The notes under the pieces were generated by a model, which saw nothing but the letters and a program-made list of their open reading frames with translations, searched no databases and was not told where the DNA came from. A stretch of DNA of 33,292 bases from positions 1-33,292 of IMG/VR virus record IMGVR_UViG_3300045417_000647; one strand, given 5' to 3'. Each line of letters begins with the position of its first letter. Positions within the stretch are counted from its first letter, which is position 1. The position numbers were made by a program, and so were the translations under genes. This DNA is from a virus. Below are positions 22,843 to 29,213 of this stretch, piece by piece.

Positions 22843-23223
22843 TCAGCTCCAGTCGCCCCGTTGGTGGAGGCTGGACTGCTCTTCGGCCTGGATAGCGCTG
22901 TCGTGGACGGCCTTGCTGACCGTCTCGACGTTGGCTGGGTCCCAGAAAAGGGCGGGGTCGCCACGGTGCGGACGCTTATGGTTGGCTACCGGGCTGTCAG
23001 GCGCGGGATATGTCCCGCCACAGAGTTGGCCCGTCCGCTGGCAGGTGTAGTTGTCCCGGATGTGGACCTCAGCCTTGAGGTCACGCCATCGTTTCGTCTT
23101 GTACCAGGCCTTCCATGGCTGGCTATGCTGTGCAGGCGCGGGGCCTCTGGATGCATCCGAAGCAAAGGCCCGGCGATCGCACGCGTAGTTGACGCGACTG
23201 GACAGGTGCGACAGTCGGGCCAT
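22843..23223 (-). CDS. HNH endonuclease next to terminase
   Basis: A 126-aa protein of the HNH type that accompanies HK97-like terminases and helps in genome cleavage at packaging. The core KAWYKTKRWRDLKAEVHIRD is followed by CQRTGQLC (Cys61, Cys68) and NHKRPHRGDPALFWDPANVE with His82, His86 and Asn98. The final VSKAVHDSAIQ carries His107. The two cysteines usual in that last segment are replaced by Ser103 and Val106. AGGAG six bases before the ATG supports the start. It is the first gene of the late operon. Confidence 0.88.
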   Translation of the reverse strand: MARLSHLSSRVNYACDRRAFASDASRGPAPAQHSQPWKAWYKTKRWRDLKAEVHIRDNYTCQRTGQLCGGTYPAPDSPVANHKRPHRGDPALFWDPANVETVSKAVHDSAIQAEEQSSLHQRGDWS

Positions 23224-23595
23224 CGCGAGCTCCTGATCTATCCGGGAATGACCGCCATGCCAGCAATGGGAACGGCTATGCCGTGCCGCGCCGCTGGGTT
23301 GACGCTATGGACGCCTGGCTATCCCGAGCCATCGTCAGCGCTGGTCGGTCGAGATGAACGTCCCTTGTCCCGGTGCTGGACGACGTGGAACTGGCGCGGG
23401 GTATCTTGTCGGACTGCTCAGGGCGAGTTTCGCCTTACCGACGATGCAGTCCCCTATCGAGGTCGCTGATCGTCCGGACCGAGGCCTGCCCGCTGGGCTG
23501 TTTTACCAAGGGGCTGCATTGCCCGTGAGCTGTGTCCGCACCATCTGCCTGCCATGATTTGCGCCGAGGTGCAAGCCCCGGCGCAACATCTTGTG
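23224..23595. other. 372-bp structured gap between the NusG-like and HNH genes
   Basis: No convincing gene. Two overlapping short - strand frames exist (23503-23589, 28 codons, starting MLRRGLHLGANHG; and 23454-23555, 33 codons, starting MAGRWCGHSSRAM), neither with a good ribosome site. An inverted repeat with a nested hairpin lies at 23411-23452. The region is at the border of early and late transcription and next to the terminase, so the late promoter, an antitermination site or cos may lie here. None can be assigned from the sequence. Confidence 0.55.
23411..23452 (-). ncRNA. Nested RNA hairpin candidate (antitermination-site-like)
   Basis: On the - strand, GGACTGC pairs perfectly with GCAGTCC 28 bases later. 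Between them lies a second stem, GGCG-AAACT-CGCC, separated by an 11-base bulge on one side and 4 bases on the other. The element is just downstream of the NusG-domain gene in the direction of late transcription. It resembles in position, not in sequence, RNA or DNA sites that modify RNA polymerase in lambdoid phages. No T-run follows, so it is not a standard terminator. Confidence 0.4.
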
Positions 23596-24090
23596 TCAGG
23601 CAGCCGCCTCCCACTCTTCATCCTCGCCGTCCAGCTCTCCAGACAGCACCAGATCCAGGCGCCCGTTGGGATCGGTCTTCAACAGCTTGCCGAGGGCGGT
23701 CAGTCCGTTCCCGACCAGCCGATTCATCGAACCGACCATGGGCTTCGGCGGCAAATATCGGTGCGACGTGGTCTGGTCAAACTCGCCGGCGCACTGGCGG
23801 GCCATCAGCTGATAGACCAGAGACGCCAACCGTTCGCTGCTAAGCCGGGTCTCGACGATCCGCGTCAGCCCGTCGATGTCGTACAGCTGGTCATAGTCAT
23901 TCCAGGGGCCCAGGCCGACGAACAGATAGCCGGGGAACAGGGGCCGCTCCACCTCCTCGCGACCGCCCTTCGGAACAGACTTGTACGTCCGTTCGATCGG
24001 GCAATAGACCGTGAAGCGGTGCTCTCGCAGAGCGATCGCCGCCCGGCGGCCGGCTTGGGTCACTTGGGCGATGTGCCAGGTCAAGGTCAT
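23596..24090 (-). CDS. NusG-domain (NGN) protein, probable late-transcription antiterminator
   Basis: A 164-aa protein. Residues 3-90 match the NusG N-terminal domain: WHIAQVTQAGRRAAIALREH, then FTVYCP and RPLFPGYLFVGL (residues 49-60), and GLTRIVE. This domain clamps RNA polymerase. The C-terminal region (about 118-150, LVGNGLTALGKLL ... GRLDLVLSG) may be a degenerate KOW domain; an acidic tail follows. It is the last gene of the leftward early operon (ATGA overlap upstream) and directly precedes the late genes, where lambdoid phages keep Q. A role in turning on late genes is inferred from fold plus position. Confidence 0.8.
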   Translation of the reverse strand: MTLTWHIAQVTQAGRRAAIALREHRFTVYCPIERTYKSVPKGGREEVERPLFPGYLFVGLGPWNDYDQLYDIDGLTRIVETRLSSERLASLVYQLMARQCAGEFDQTTSHRYLPPKPMVGSMNRLVGNGLTALGKLLKTDPNGRLDLVLSGELDGEDEEWEAAA

Positions 24091-24851
24091 GCGGCGGCTC
24101 CGTCGTGGTCTTGCGGTTTGGGGGCGATGGTTCCGGCGCGCTCGAGCATGGCGCGCATTTCGGCGCTCATGGCGCTGCCGGGCGGCAGGGGCGCGGCTGG
24201 CGTGGGCTTGCGGGCGGCCTGCCGGGCGGCGAGGGCCTTGGCGGTCGGCGTCTGAGACAAGGCCTCCAGGGTCTGGGCCAACATGGCCTTGACCTCTTCG
24301 GGCGAGTGCCGGACCACCGGCGCCTCAATCATGACTTCCGCCGCGCGGGCTTGAACCACCGCCGCGCGGGCGCGGTTATGAGCTCGGGTCCAGCGGCCGG
24401 GCGTCGTCGATTGCCGGGCCAGATCCGCCAGACGGCCGGGCTTGGGCAGAAACTCCGACTTCGGGTCGGCGACATGGGCCTTCATGCCCGCTTCGATCTG
24501 CGCCGGCGTCAGTCCGTCCAGGGCGTCGAAATAGTCGGCCCAGAACGCCGCCGTCTCGCCTGTGTCCCGTTCCGGCTGGGGATAGGTCGCGAACCGGCTC
24601 CCGATGATGTCGCGGACCTCCGATTCAGAGGCCGGACGCAGGGCCGCCGCGCGCAGGGCCGGCATCGCCATCGCCGCCTCAGACCGCAACATCTCGCTCT
24701 TGGCGATGACGTCGACGGCCTTGGCGTCAGTAGGCTCGTCGAGCAGCCACGAGGCCAGCGGCTTGCTCAGCACCGGCGTAGTGACGGTCGAGGTTTGCGC
24801 GTTTTGCGGACAGCTTAGCGCTCGGGCGGTGTTCATCGGCTGGGCTTGCAT
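24087..24851 (-). CDS. Replication protein, probable helicase-loader partner (P-like)
   Basis: A 254-aa helical protein. The central part GSRFATYPQPERDTGETAAF, then FDALDGLTPAQIEAGMKAHV and FLPKPGRLADLAR resembles lambda P-type or primosomal loader proteins: an aromatic/Trp helix, a 'L-T-P-x-Q-I-x-x-G' turn, and a 'P-x-P-G-x-x' end. Flanks are Ala/Pro-rich. It starts within the end of the O-like gene (125-bp overlap). ATGs at 24851 or 24836 are possible; the first has GGAAG upstream, and a later start near 24692 cannot be excluded. Position after the O-like gene is the main argument for its role. Confidence 0.65.
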   Translation of the reverse strand: MQAQPMNTARALSCPQNAQTSTVTTPVLSKPLASWLLDEPTDAKAVDVIAKSEMLRSEAAMAMPALRAAALRPASESEVRDIIGSRFATYPQPERDTGETAAFWADYFDALDGLTPAQIEAGMKAHVADPKSEFLPKPGRLADLARQSTTPGRWTRAHNRARAAVVQARAAEVMIEAPVVRHSPEEVKAMLAQTLEALSQTPTAKALAARQAARKPTPAAPLPPGSAMSAEMRAMLERAGTIAPKPQDHDGAAA

Positions 24852-25647
24852 GGGGGCGGGCTTCCGGGATCGAGAGGGCGGCGCGGTTGTCGGCGATGGA
24901 TTGAGCGATGGCGGGTGCGAAGAACTTCCAGGTGGCGATTGGGCGGCGGGCCTTCTGGGCCAGGGCCGTGACCACCGGCACGACGTCGTATCGCCACGAC
25001 GCCCCGTCCCGCTTCCAGGCGACCAACTGGCCCAGCGTCGTCGCGAGGCCCGGCTGACGGGCGGGGTCCAGCATCACGGTCCCGGCCTCGCCGACCAGTT
25101 CCGCCGACCAGGCACGGGCGTCGCCCTCTGGCCAGTCGTCCTCGACCAGCGCCTCGGCTATCACCTGCACCATCGGCGCCGTCGCGATTTCCGCGCCTCG
25201 CGCGTCAACAACAGCAAGTGATGGTTCTAGTGACGGTTCGAACGTAGTGAGGCCTGCATCTGGTGCAGTCTGTACCGGCACCTCGTGCAGTCTGTCGGCG
25301 TCACAGGCGGCATCTGGTGCAGTCTGTTCATTCCGGCATTTCGTGCCGCCTGCACGTCGTGCAGTCTGGTTATGACCACCGTTGGGGAAAAGCGTGAACA
25401 GATCCGACGTCTGCGTCCCGTTCTTCCGCCGCCGCGTGGCCTTCTCGATGGCCCTGACGGCGATCAGAGACTGGATCGCGTTCCGCACGGCCCGGTCGCT
25501 CAGGCCCGTCTCCGCCACGATCTTCTTGACCGGCGGGAAACACTGCGCGTTCTCGTCCGCATAGTTGGCGAGGGCCAGCAGAACCAGCTTTGTCGTTGGG
25601 CTGGGGGCGTCGAACGCGAACGCCATGGCGATGCACTGAACGCTCAT
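24727..25647 (-). CDS. Replication initiator with winged helix-turn-helix (lambda O-like)
   Basis: A 306-aa protein. Residues 10-75 are a winged helix typical of phage initiators: AFDAPSPTTKLVLLALANYA, then CFPPVKKIVAETGLSDRAVR and NAIQSLIAVRAI. A low-complexity linker (about 88-150) contains the repeated QTAPDA and is encoded by iteron-like DNA repeats. The C-terminal part (about 150-306) is helical and Ala-rich. This is the lambda O plan: origin-binding domain, iterons inside the gene, and a C-terminal partner-binding domain. The start at 25647 overlaps the preceding stop (ATGA). Confidence 0.8.
   Translation of the reverse strand: MSVQCIAMAFAFDAPSPTTKLVLLALANYADENAQCFPPVKKIVAETGLSDRAVRNAIQSLIAVRAIEKATRRRKNGTQTSDLFTLFPNGGHNQTARRAGGTKCRNEQTAPDAACDADRLHEVPVQTAPDAGLTTFEPSLEPSLAVVDARGAEIATAPMVQVIAEALVEDDWPEGDARAWSAELVGEAGTVMLDPARQPGLATTLGQLVAWKRDGASWRYDVVPVVTALAQKARRPIATWKFFAPAIAQSIADNRAALSIPEARPHASPADEHRPSAKLSAKRANLDRHYAGAEQAAGLVAARRAY
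25256..25369. repeat. Iteron-like repeats inside the initiator gene (putative origin)
   Basis: Five copies of a repeat with core GTGCAGTCTG: cores at 25263-25272, 25285-25294, 25317-25326 and 25359-25368 are exact. A diverged copy GTGCCGCCTG lies at 25343-25352. Several copies share the wider form GGCAYCTSGTGCAGTCTGT. Spacing is 22, 32, 26 and 16 bp. All lie in the linker-coding part of the O-like gene, as the iterons of lambda do. They are the best candidate for the phage origin. Confidence 0.65.
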
Positions 25648-26129
25648 CGGACACCGCCTGCGGCGATCAGTAGTTCGCCCCACAGCACCCGCGCATGGTG
25701 GCGCTCAATGCCCTCCATCACGGTCGTATGGTGCATCCCGCCGAAGATCGCTCCTATCCTGGGAAGGCTGAGCCCAAACCGGGCCTGTACCTCGGCCATA
25801 GCCTGATGCCGGGCATAGGCCCGGTGACGCTTGTTGCACTTCTCGAGAACTTCGCGGGCAGACAGGCCGTATCGCCGCGCCACACTCTCCACCGTCGCAA
25901 TCACCGCATCATGCGGCGTCGTCGGGTGTCGCGTGGGCTCCCTGGGCGGAAGCGACTTCACTGGCTGACAGAAACGAGGCCCCGGCACATAGGACGGCCT
26001 GGATGGCCGAGAGACGGGCAGGGCGGCGACCGAGATCGAAGAAACGCCCGCCATTGCTGCGGCGGCCTGCACAGGCACGCCCGACCGCATCAGGTCCATA
26101 GCCATGCTGTAATGGGCTGAGGTCGTCAT
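25644..26129 (-). CDS. Protein with C-terminal DnaA domain IV
   Basis: A 161-aa protein. The first half is a short helix followed by a Pro/Ser-rich linker. Residues about 75-145 match DnaA domain IV, the part that binds DnaA boxes: TVESVARRYGLSAREVLEKC, then RAYARHQAMAEVQARFG and PRIGAIFGGMHHTTVMEGIE. The signature GGxxHTTV is kept, with His in place of the usual Asp before the conserved His-Thr-Thr. The AAA+ ATPase domain is absent. It may read DnaA boxes for phage replication or block host initiation; both are inference. The start at 26129 overlaps the previous stop (ATGA). Confidence 0.8.
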   Translation of the reverse strand: MTTSAHYSMAMDLMRSGVPVQAAAAMAGVSSISVAALPVSRPSRPSYVPGPRFCQPVKSLPPREPTRHPTTPHDAVIATVESVARRYGLSAREVLEKCNKRHRAYARHQAMAEVQARFGLSLPRIGAIFGGMHHTTVMEGIERHHARVLWGELLIAAGGVR

Positions 26130-26587
26130 GCGGCTTCGCCCCTGTGCCGCCCTATCCAACGGCAAAGGCTCGCCTTGTCCCGCTGAAAGATCGCCTGTTG
26201 GTCGATCAGCGTCAGATCGGGAAAGGCTTCACGCACGGCCTTGATCGACGCGATCAAGGCGCGGGCCGCAGGGCTGGGATAGCGGATCTTCGTGGCGGCG
26301 CAGGCCTTCAGGTCGGCAACCTGTACGCCGTGCGCGGCGCAGACCTCGCGGATGACCGACTGGTGGGGCCCATCGCAGCCGCCCAAGGGCCAGGGCTCGC
26401 GGGCACGGGGCATTCCCTCCACGTCTCCGCCGCCTAGAATCGCCCGAACGTCGGCCTCGCACCGGCCCAGCACCTTTGCGATCTGGGCCGGCGTGGCGCG
26501 GGCGCCCAGCTTCTGCCGGGCGTCATTGACCTCGGACTGAAGAACACCGCCACGCCGCGCGGTCGCAAATGATCCCGCGCTGCTCAT
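26126..26587 (-). CDS. Second DnaA domain IV-like DNA-binding protein
   Basis: A 153-aa protein. Residues 30-52 (ATPAQIAKVLGRCEADVRAI) look like a helix-turn-helix. Residues 75-148 have a layout like DnaA domain IV: SVIREVCAAHGVQVADLKAC, a basic helix, then FPDLTLIDQQAIFQRDKASL and CRWIGRH, where DnaA has its GGRDHTTV loop. The binding loop is strongly altered (QRDKASL), so specificity would differ from the next gene. Starts and stops overlap neighbours by four bases on both sides. The relation to DnaA is by pattern only. Confidence 0.6.
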   Translation of the reverse strand: MSSAGSFATARRGGVLQSEVNDARQKLGARATPAQIAKVLGRCEADVRAILGGGDVEGMPRAREPWPLGGCDGPHQSVIREVCAAHGVQVADLKACAATKIRYPSPAARALIASIKAVREAFPDLTLIDQQAIFQRDKASLCRWIGRHRGEAA

Positions 26588-26745
26588 CGGGCGCGCTCCG
26601 CCTTCTGGCCTACGATCACCACCGCGTCGCCCTCGTTCAAAGGTTCTTCGCAGAGAAGGGGGAGGGGGTGGTCTTTGACATAGACGCGGGTCTTGCCGTC
26701 CCGGCCGGTGTAGGCGGAGACCACCGTGTAGCTCTTGCGGGTCAT
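26584..26745 (-). CDS. Small unknown 53-aa protein
   Basis: A short frame with ATGA overlaps at both ends: its start is inside the stop of the winged-helix gene and its stop inside the start of the DnaA-like gene. The protein reads MTRKSYTVVSAYTGRDGKTR and continues with VYVKD, PLPLLCEEPLNEGDAVVIVG. It has short strands ending in a D-A-V-V-I-V segment, like a small beta-barrel. The double coupling makes it almost certainly translated. No function known. Confidence 0.75.
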   Translation of the reverse strand: MTRKSYTVVSAYTGRDGKTRVYVKDHPLPLLCEEPLNEGDAVVIVGQKAERAR

Positions 26746-27074
26746 GCGGCCTCCATGATCAAGCGATCGAGGACCACCGAACGGCCTGGCTCAGGCAGGG
26801 CATAGGACAGGCCCTCTTTCCGACCACCGCCGACGACCAGCCCGCCGAGGCCGACGTCCTCCAGGCTCTGGCGGAGGAGGCAGACGCGGGTTTTCACCAC
26901 TCCGGCGCTCGCCTCTTCAGCGTGCATTTTCCAGGGCCTGGCGCTGGCCAACTGACGCCAGTTCATCAGGGCGCCCTTGGCGTCTATCAGGGCGCACAGC
27001 GTGGCAGCCTGAGCGCGGGAGCCCAGCAGGGTGTAGGCGGATACCTCAAGGCCGAGGCGTTCAAGGCGGGTCAT
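26742..27074 (-). CDS. Winged-helix regulator-like protein
   Basis: A 110-aa protein resembling the C-terminal DNA-binding domain of OmpR/CtrA-type response regulators without a receiver domain. It has ATLCALIDAKGALMNWRQLA (helix 1), VVKTRVCLLRQSLEDVGLGG (recognition helix) and the hairpin wing GGGRKEGLSYALP. It could act as a phage transcription regulator or replication accessory protein. Start and stop overlap neighbours by four bases. Assignment is from pattern only. Confidence 0.65.
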   Translation of the reverse strand: MTRLERLGLEVSAYTLLGSRAQAATLCALIDAKGALMNWRQLASARPWKMHAEEASAGVVKTRVCLLRQSLEDVGLGGLVVGGGRKEGLSYALPEPGRSVVLDRLIMEAA

Positions 27075-27157
27075 CGCCCCACCTTCAGCGCTTCATGCGT
27101 CACCGGACAGGCGGGCATCCGCCCACCGTCGACGCTGGTGTTCGAATGCCCTCCCAT
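27071..27157 (-). CDS. Possible 28-aa peptide between DUF2303 and the winged-helix gene
   Basis: The ATG lies two bases after the DUF2303 stop and the TGA overlaps the next start (ATGA). The product begins MGGHSNTSVDGGRMPACPVT and ends EALKVGR. Exact packing between neighbours argues for translation, at least as a coupling bridge. No clear own ribosome site and no motif apart from one cysteine. Confidence 0.45.
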   Translation of the reverse strand: MGGHSNTSVDGGRMPACPVTHEALKVGR

Positions 27158-27159
27158 GG

Positions 27160-27978
27160 TCAGCCCGCCGTCCCGAAGACCACCGGCCGCTCAGTGCGCT
27201 CGCCGGCTTCGATGACGATCTGCTTGAATACGGCCTGGCGGACGTGCTCGGCACGGTGAAGGGCGATGCCGAGCGACAGGTCGCCCTCCGTCAGCTTCCA
27301 GCGCAGGAAGGCGAAAAGGGCGACCGACTCGCCGCCGAAATAGACTGGCAGGCGCAGTTCGAACTTCGTCGGCACCTCGACGCCGCCGTTCTTCGTGCGC
27401 GCCTCGGTCTCGTCCGTGTATTCGAAGTTCTCGTTGTCGCTGCTGGTCCGAACCGCCTTGCGGAAGTCCACCTTGCGAACGGCCTGCAGATCGCGGCACG
27501 TCTCCAAGAGGTCGGCCCCTGTCGGCGCCACCACGTCCACGGCGTTCTCTTCCAGGAAGCGCGCGAACTCCAGCTGGCTCATCAGCCGGCCGTCGATCGC
27601 GGTCCAGGTCTTCCATTCTTGCGAGAACGGCAGGGACAGGTTGGCCTTGTGGTCGACGTGGGCCGGCGCGGTCGGACCATGATAGTCGATCAGAGCCGCG
27701 ATCCTTGAGCCGGCGATGTCGGCAAACAGGATCGTGTGTTCGGTCTTGAAGATATTCACGTAATCGACCAGCGAGTCGACCGTCTGCAGGGTTACCGCCT
27801 GACGGATGCGAATCGGATCGGCCTGGGTCAGACCGTGCGGATCGGTGACTTCCGCCGCGTGGACGCCGGTCTGGGTGACCAGCCATGTCCGGCCGGCCGA
27901 GGTGACGACTTCGGCGCGGGGTGCGGCCTTCTGGGCCAGGCCGGCGATAAAGCCGGCTTCGGTGCTGGGATTGTCCAT
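27160..27978 (-). CDS. DUF2303 (YfdQ-like) phage protein
   Basis: A 272-aa protein with the DUF2303 pattern. Early it has QTVDSLVDYVNIFKTEHTIL and the middle ALIDYHGPTAPAHVDHKANL. It continues with LSQ-like SQLEFARFLEENAVDVVAPT, and the C-terminal FELRLPVYFGGESVALFAFL. The family is encoded in the early region of many prophages (E. coli yfdQ among them) and its activity is not established. The ATG overlaps the previous stop (TAATG). Confidence 0.85.
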   Translation of the reverse strand: MDNPSTEAGFIAGLAQKAAPRAEVVTSAGRTWLVTQTGVHAAEVTDPHGLTQADPIRIRQAVTLQTVDSLVDYVNIFKTEHTILFADIAGSRIAALIDYHGPTAPAHVDHKANLSLPFSQEWKTWTAIDGRLMSQLEFARFLEENAVDVVAPTGADLLETCRDLQAVRKVDFRKAVRTSSDNENFEYTDETEARTKNGGVEVPTKFELRLPVYFGGESVALFAFLRWKLTEGDLSLGIALHRAEHVRQAVFKQIVIEAGERTERPVVFGTAG

Positions 27979-28313
27979 TAGGCGGGCCTCCGGGCGTCGA
28001 CGACCTTGTCGCCGAGGTTAGCGTCACGGAACATTTCCGGTTGACGCGGGTCGTTGCGGTGCAGATCGCCGTCCATGTCGGCGAAGAAGATGGCCTCGGG
28101 CATGTCGGCCGTCGGCGAGGATGCGGTGACCTTCGAACTGATCACGACCTGTTCGCTGTCGCCCTTCTGGGGCTTCACGGTCAGCTTGAGGGTCAGCGAA
28201 CCGGGCTTGCCGGTCGCGGTGACGGCGCGGACGACGTTGGCCAGCTCTTCGCCGGCCGCTTCCGCCACCATCCCCTTGCGGATATCCCGCAAGACGTCTG
28301 TAATAGGCTTCAT
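27978..28313 (-). CDS. Conserved-type small partner of DUF2303
   Basis: A 111-aa protein. It has a helical start (ITDVLRDIRKGMVAEAAGEE), the beta strands GSLTLKLTVKPQKGDSEQVV, and the end IFFADMDGDLHRNDPRQPEM. Proteins of this layout regularly precede DUF2303 genes in phages; the function is unknown. It is directly coupled to DUF2303 by TAATG. No strong ribosome site is visible before the ATG. Confidence 0.75.
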   Translation of the reverse strand: MKPITDVLRDIRKGMVAEAAGEELANVVRAVTATGKPGSLTLKLTVKPQKGDSEQVVISSKVTASSPTADMPEAIFFADMDGDLHRNDPRQPEMFRDANLGDKVVDARRPA

Positions 28314-28324
28314 TGTTTGTGCTT

Positions 28325-28594
28325 TCAGTGGTTGTGCGGCTGGGTGGTGAGAGACCCGGCCGACGCCGCGTCCAGCGGCCGGGGAACAGGTTTCAGGGCC
28401 TCGGTCGCAAAGACCTTCATCGCCTCTTGGAGGTGATTGATTGCCCGCGTGTCGCGCCGCCGTTCGGCGCGGGCGATCAGGTCGCGCGCCAAGCTGCGAA
28501 CCGGATCCATGGGATCGGCGGCCTTGCGCTCACGGAGCGCCCGGGTCGCGGCCCGAAAGCCACGGCGCGCGGCGTCGAGGGCGTAACCGATCAT
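28325..28594 (-). CDS. Small basic unknown protein
   Basis: An 89-aa Arg/Ala-rich helical protein (RRGFRAATRALRERKAADPM, then LARDLIARAERRRDTRAINH) ending in a flexible His-containing tail. It overlaps the HTH gene upstream by ATGA. No domain is recognised. Its basic character may indicate nucleic-acid binding, but there is no motif. Confidence 0.65.
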   Translation of the reverse strand: MIGYALDAARRGFRAATRALRERKAADPMDPVRSLARDLIARAERRRDTRAINHLQEAMKVFATEALKPVPRPLDAASAGSLTTQPHNH

Positions 28595-29004
28595 CCGACC
28601 CTCCCCACGCTCTTCAGCACGTCGTGCATCTGGGCCTTGGCTTCCAGCGCGGCCTGACGGATGGGGCGAGCCTCGGCCTCTGTAATCTGTCCGTCGCGGG
28701 CGGCGAGGCGGACCATGCTCTGGACCCGTGCGGCAGCCTCGGTCGCCTCTGCCGCCTCGTCCAGAATGTCCTCGACGGCGCCTTCATCCGGCGACGCGAA
28801 GAGAGCGACCACCGCTCGGCGCTCGTCCGCCGTCAGGCTCATGTCGACCAGACGGCCCAGCGGAATCGTCGTCTCGGGCTTGTCGGCGTTCTCGTAGCCG
28901 CTCCAGACGCCAGGGCTGACGCCGGCGGCAGCGGCCGCAGCCTCGGTCGAGCCGTAGCGAAGCCGGATGCGTTTCGTGATGGCCTTGATGACGGGAATGC
29001 TCAT
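28591..29004 (-). CDS. Helix-turn-helix protein of the early operon
   Basis: A 137-aa protein. Residues 8-55 form an XRE-like helix-turn-helix: RIRLRYGSTEAAAAAAGVSP, then GVWSGYENADKPETTIPLGR. The remainder is helical (AVEDILDEAAEATEAAARVQ, ITEAEARPIRQAALEAKAQM). Its place, third in the leftward early operon behind a structured gap, recalls lambda CII, a second regulator of the lysis-lysogeny choice. This is only positional. The stop overlaps the next start by four bases. Confidence 0.7.
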   Translation of the reverse strand: MSIPVIKAITKRIRLRYGSTEAAAAAAGVSPGVWSGYENADKPETTIPLGRLVDMSLTADERRAVVALFASPDEGAVEDILDEAAEATEAAARVQSMVRLAARDGQITEAEARPIRQAALEAKAQMHDVLKSVGRVG

Positions 29005-29122
29005 GCCTGTCGTTCCTCGAAGGTTCTGGTTTGTCGTTTTGCTGACGGCCTAGGGGAAACCCCGTACCGTCCAGCCTGTGAGTGGCGTTTGGGAGTAGGC
29101 GTATGGGTTACGAAGAGGGGGG

Positions 29123-29176
29123 GCTCCGGCGGGGGCGGAGGGGGAGGGCGACCCCCGCCGGAGCGTTCGCGAACGC
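29123..29176. other. Large inverted repeat followed by a 14-bp palindrome
   Basis: GCTCCGGCGGGGG (29123-29135) and CCCCCGCCGGAGC (29152-29164) are a perfect 13-bp inverted repeat with a 16-base loop. It shares bases with GCGTTCGCGAACGC (29163-29176), a perfect palindrome. It lies in the 209-bp gap between the second and third genes of the leftward operon. There is no T-run after the stem, so attenuation or a protein-binding site is as likely as termination. Confidence 0.6.
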
Positions 29177-29213
29177 CGTGAGGGCGGGCCGGCGGCGCGA
29201 AACGGACGAAGCC

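Noticed and set aside
22402-23469. 355-codon + strand frame over small terminase, HNH and the gap
   Set aside because: It overlaps two recognisable - strand genes and shows no domain; its tail through the non-coding gap is not enough evidence.
23224-23595. A definite cos site
   Set aside because: The HNH plus HK97-type terminase suggests cos packaging and this gap is a likely place, but no cohesive-end sequence can be recognised without data on virion ends.
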